A DNA stretch of 7,453 bases from Nocardia sp. (lineage in GTDB: Bacteria > Actinomycetota > Actinomycetes > Mycobacteriales > Mycobacteriaceae), in the NCBI GenBank assembly GCA_017354515.1, contig JAFMQT010000217.1:1-7453 (forward strand), written 5' to 3'. Below the pieces are notes generated by a model. It saw nothing but the letters and a program-made list of their open reading frames with translations, had not been told where the DNA came from and searched no databases. This document shows, one piece after another, positions 5,603 to 7,453 of the stretch. Both the position numbers and the translations under genes were made by a program. Within the stretch, counting starts at the first letter, position 1; each line of letters opens with the position of its first letter.

Positions 5603-6532
5603 ATGACCCTTCGTTCGGCGTTCCGGGTGAACGGTTTTCTGGTGGGGTTGGTGCTGCTGGTGGTCGGCGCCGCGGTGCTGGTCGGCGCGATCGCCTCGGC
5701 CGCCGCGGTGAAATCCGGCGGCGCCGGCATGGCGGTTTTATCGGTCGTGTGCTGGGTGCTCGTCGCGCTGGTCGTCATCGCGGTGACCGGATTGACCACG
5801 GTCGGCCCGAACGAGGCCAAGGTGGTGCAGTTCTTCGGGCGCTATGTGGGCTCGGTGAGTGATCCGGGCTTCTTCTGGGCCCTGCCGCTGACCGTCAAGC
5901 GGCGAATCTCGTTGCGGGTGCGCAACTTCGAGACGCAGAAACTGAAGGTCAACGACTTCGACGGGAATCCGGTCGAAATCGCGGCGGTGGTGGTCTACCG
6001 AGTCGTGGACAGCTTCAAATCCGCCTTCGCCGTGGACGATTACGAGGAATACGTGCAGACCCAGTCCGAGGCCGCGGTCCGGCACCTGGCCACCGTGCAC
6101 CCGTACGACGCGGCACCCGATGCGGCCGCCGCCGAGCTTTCCCCTGCCTCCGGAACCGCCGGCGAATCGAACCGCACCAGCTTGCGCAACGGCACCGAGG
6201 TGGCCGAGGAGTTGACCGCGGAACTGCGTGAACGCACCGAACTCGCCGGAATCGAGATCCTGGAGGCCCGCATCACCCACCTGGCCTACGCACCGGAGAT
6301 CGCACAGGCCATGCTGGTGCGCCAGCAGGCCGCGCAGGTGGTGGCGGCGCGCAGCCGGATCGTCGACGGTGCGGTGGGCATGGTCGGCATGGCGCTGCGG
6401 CGCCTCGCCGATGAGAATATGGTCGAGCTGGACGAGGAGCGCCGGGCGACGATGGTCTCGAATCTGCTCGTGGTGCTGTGCGGTGATCGTGCGGCCCAGC
6501 CCGTCGTCAACACCGGATCCCTCTACTCCTGA
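5603..6532 (+). CDS. SPFH (stomatin/prohibitin/flotillin, band 7) domain membrane protein
   Basis: A 309-residue membrane-anchored scaffold protein. Two hydrophobic segments at about 11-33 and 42-64 form an N-terminal hairpin. The SPFH domain then starts with TGLTTVGPNEAKVVQFFGRYVGSV in pattern (62-85), followed by DPGFFWALPL (88-96), the SLRVRNFETQKLKVND strand pair and the DGNPVEIAAVVVYRVVD strand (120-136), all typical of band 7 proteins. YEEYVQTQSEAAVRHLAT and EELTAELRERTELAGIEI follow, separated by an Ala/Ser-rich loop of about 25 residues (170-195). A helical segment QAMLVRQQAAQVVAARSRIVDGAVGMV is in the usual oligomerisation region. Family members assemble rings or microdomains and often control membrane proteases; no protease or NfeD gene is adjacent here. 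The ATG at 5603 has GGGAGG 5 bases ahead; an in-frame GTG at 5573 lies inside the palindrome and is rejected. The stop overlaps the next start (TGATG). Confidence 0.92.
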   Translation: MTLRSAFRVNGFLVGLVLLVVGAAVLVGAIASAAAVKSGGAGMAVLSVVCWVLVALVVIAVTGLTTVGPNEAKVVQFFGRYVGSVSDPGFFWALPLTVKRRISLRVRNFETQKLKVNDFDGNPVEIAAVVVYRVVDSFKSAFAVDDYEEYVQTQSEAAVRHLATVHPYDAAPDAAAAELSPASGTAGESNRTSLRNGTEVAEELTAELRERTELAGIEILEARITHLAYAPEIAQAMLVRQQAAQVVAARSRIVDGAVGMVGMALRRLADENMVELDEERRATMVSNLLVVLCGDRAAQPVVNTGSLYS

Positions 6533-6702
6533 TGGTCAGGCGCGAGCCCAAAAAGGTTCTCGTGCGGCTCGATCCGGCCGTCCACGCGGCCATAGCCAAA
6601 TGGGCGGCCGATGATCTGCGCAGTGTCAACGCCCAGATCGAGTACGCGCTGCGGATGGCGCTCGATCAGGTGGGTCGCTCGCCCCGCCGCACCGAGGACT
6701 GA
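6532..6702 (+). CDS. small Arc-type ribbon-helix-helix DNA-binding protein
   Basis: A 56-residue basic protein whose whole length is one ribbon-helix-helix domain. The beta strand KKVLVRL (7-13) is followed by helix A (DPAVHAAIAKWAADDL, 14-29), the turn RSVN (30-33) and helix B (AQIEYALRMALDQVG). RSVNAQIEYAL matches the RSVNSEIYQ hallmark of phage P22 Arc repressor. By alignment, K8, L10 and R12 sit where Arc uses Q9, N11 and R13 to read the major groove. Such proteins bind palindromic operators as dimers or tetramers. The start overlaps the SPFH stop by one base, so translation is coupled and the two proteins are made together. It could be an autorepressor of this operon (favoured by the upstream palindrome) or an antitoxin-like protein, though no toxin gene is adjacent. 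It has the same base composition as its neighbours. Confidence 0.86.
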   Translation: MVRREPKKVLVRLDPAVHAAIAKWAADDLRSVNAQIEYALRMALDQVGRSPRRTED

Positions 6703-6710
6703 AGCCTGCT

Positions 6711-6739
6711 GGACGGTCGCTTTTTATTACCGACCGATC
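6711..6739. repeat. inverted repeat with T-rich loop between the RHH and hypothetical genes
   Basis: CGGTCG (6714-6719) and CGACCG (6731-6736) are perfect inverted repeats around the 11-base T-rich spacer CTTTTTATTAC. Weaker outer symmetry continues (6711 with 6739, 6712/6738 as G-U). It lies 8 bases after the RHH stop. A terminator is possible, but the T-run is in the loop, not after the stem. A protein-binding site for the downstream gene's promoter is equally plausible. Confidence 0.35.
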
Positions 6740-6765
6740 ACACCTTGGGCACAAAAGGAACCACG

Positions 6766-7453
6766 ATGTGCGAACGCGTTACGGATGGGTACCTTGAGCG
6801 CGTGCCAATCGTGTTCGACTCCGGGGGATTGCAGCAGCTCGACCGGATGACGTGGGGAAACCCGGCTACCCGCGACGTCATCACGCTCAGCTATATCGAT
6901 ATGGCACCCGATTTACCCGCGCCGCTGACCGAGCTCGATACCCTGCGCCGCCATATCACCGCGATCCAGGCGGAGTTCGGCTGCCTGGTCGAGGCGTATA
7001 CGGCCACCGTCGACCGGCTGCCCGCCCTGCTGCGGGTGGAGAAGTTCCCGCTGTCGGACAGCGGCAGTGCGCTGGGCTTCACCGCCGGGCTGGTCATCCC
7101 GAAGGCCCGTTGCAGCGCGATCCTCAAGATCATGTGCCCGGAAACCGGCCGCGCCGGCAAGCGGGAGGCGGGTGTGGTGCGCAAGGTCGGGTTCGCGAAT
7201 ATGTTCCCGCCGCATCCCTACGCCCCCGAGATTCGCGGCAAACTGCCCTACAACGCCGCCGACGACCCGTGCTGGGACGACGAGTTCCCGGATCATCCGC
7301 TGAGCCGGGCCCGCCGCTGGATCAACCACGTGCGCCGGACCGTCCGGGTGGACCCGCGGTTCGCGGAACTGCCCGCCTTCACCGGTCCGGAAGGCGCCGC
7401 GGGCGCCGAGCCCGAGGCCGCCGATCCGCCCGAGACGAAGCCGATTCCGGCCG
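6766..7453 (+). CDS. unrecognised actinobacterial protein, 3' end beyond the window
   Basis: An open frame of at least 229 codons that runs off the window end without a stop; I do not recognise the family. The ATG at 6766 is supported by AAGGA (6755-6759), 6 bases upstream. The N-terminus reads MCERVTDGYLERVPIVFDSG. An amphipathic helical stretch follows (LTELDTLRRHITAIQAEFG), then a region that looks folded and conserved-like: FTAGLVIPKARCSAILKIM, GFANMFPPHPYAPEIRG, and DDPCWDDEFPDHPLSRARRW with many Pro, Asp and Trp residues. The final ~25 residues are Gly/Pro/Ala/Glu-rich and look disordered. There is no signal peptide or membrane segment. G/C-rich third codon positions and the lack of stops support a real gene. 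It lies 63 bp after the RHH gene on the same strand and might be co-transcribed, or might begin its own unit. Confidence 0.82.
   Translation, partial: MCERVTDGYLERVPIVFDSGGLQQLDRMTWGNPATRDVITLSYIDMAPDLPAPLTELDTLRRHITAIQAEFGCLVEAYTATVDRLPALLRVEKFPLSDSGSALGFTAGLVIPKARCSAILKIMCPETGRAGKREAGVVRKVGFANMFPPHPYAPEIRGKLPYNAADDPCWDDEFPDHPLSRARRWINHVRRTVRVDPRFAELPAFTGPEGAAGAEPEAADPPETKPIPA

Noticed and set aside
6532..6702. RHH protein as the antitoxin of a toxin-antitoxin pair
   Set aside because: No small toxin gene is adjacent on either side; the partner gene is a large SPFH membrane protein and the downstream gene does not resemble a known toxin.

Overview
The window is high-GC DNA with dense, short-spaced genes, strong G/C preference at third codon positions, GTG as well as ATG starts, and GGAGG/AGAGGA-type ribosome binding sites. 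Together with a thioredoxin that closely resembles the mycobacterial Rv1471 type (from memory, not searched), this points to an actinobacterium of the Mycobacteriales, most likely Nocardia- or Rhodococcus-like. The genus call is inference. I see no RNA genes, insertion sequences, CRISPR arrays or prophage genes.

Layout. (1) Positions 34-1009, minus strand: a 2H-phosphoesterase ('2'-5' RNA ligase' family) gene followed by a thioredoxin gene, with a perfect 7-bp hairpin between them. (2) Positions 1119-2204, plus strand and divergent from the first block: a decarboxylating beta-hydroxyacid dehydrogenase of the isocitrate/isopropylmalate family. Its catalytic residues are complete, but the residue that usually chooses between NAD and NADP is atypical. 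(3) Positions 2332-4985, plus strand: a complete three-gene polar amino acid ABC importer (lipoprotein receptor, permease, ATPase), tightly packed with a 4-bp ATGA overlap between the last two genes. (4) Positions 4995-5471, minus strand and convergent: an SRPBCC/START-like protein. (5) Positions 5566-6702, plus strand: a strong 24-bp inverted repeat, then a membrane-anchored SPFH (stomatin/prohibitin) protein and a 56-residue Arc-type ribbon-helix-helix protein joined by a TGATG stop/start overlap. (6) Positions 6766 to the window end: an unrecognised open coding region that continues past the edge.

The most interesting unit is block 5. A near-perfect palindrome lies over the likely -10/start region of a two-gene operon whose second product is a small DNA-binding protein. 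The simplest model is an autoregulated membrane-scaffold/repressor module in which the Arc-type protein binds the palindrome. That wiring is inferred; the palindrome, the gene overlap and the domain signatures are visible directly. The other blocks look like ordinary chromosomal housekeeping and transport genes, with no evident link between them beyond adjacency.
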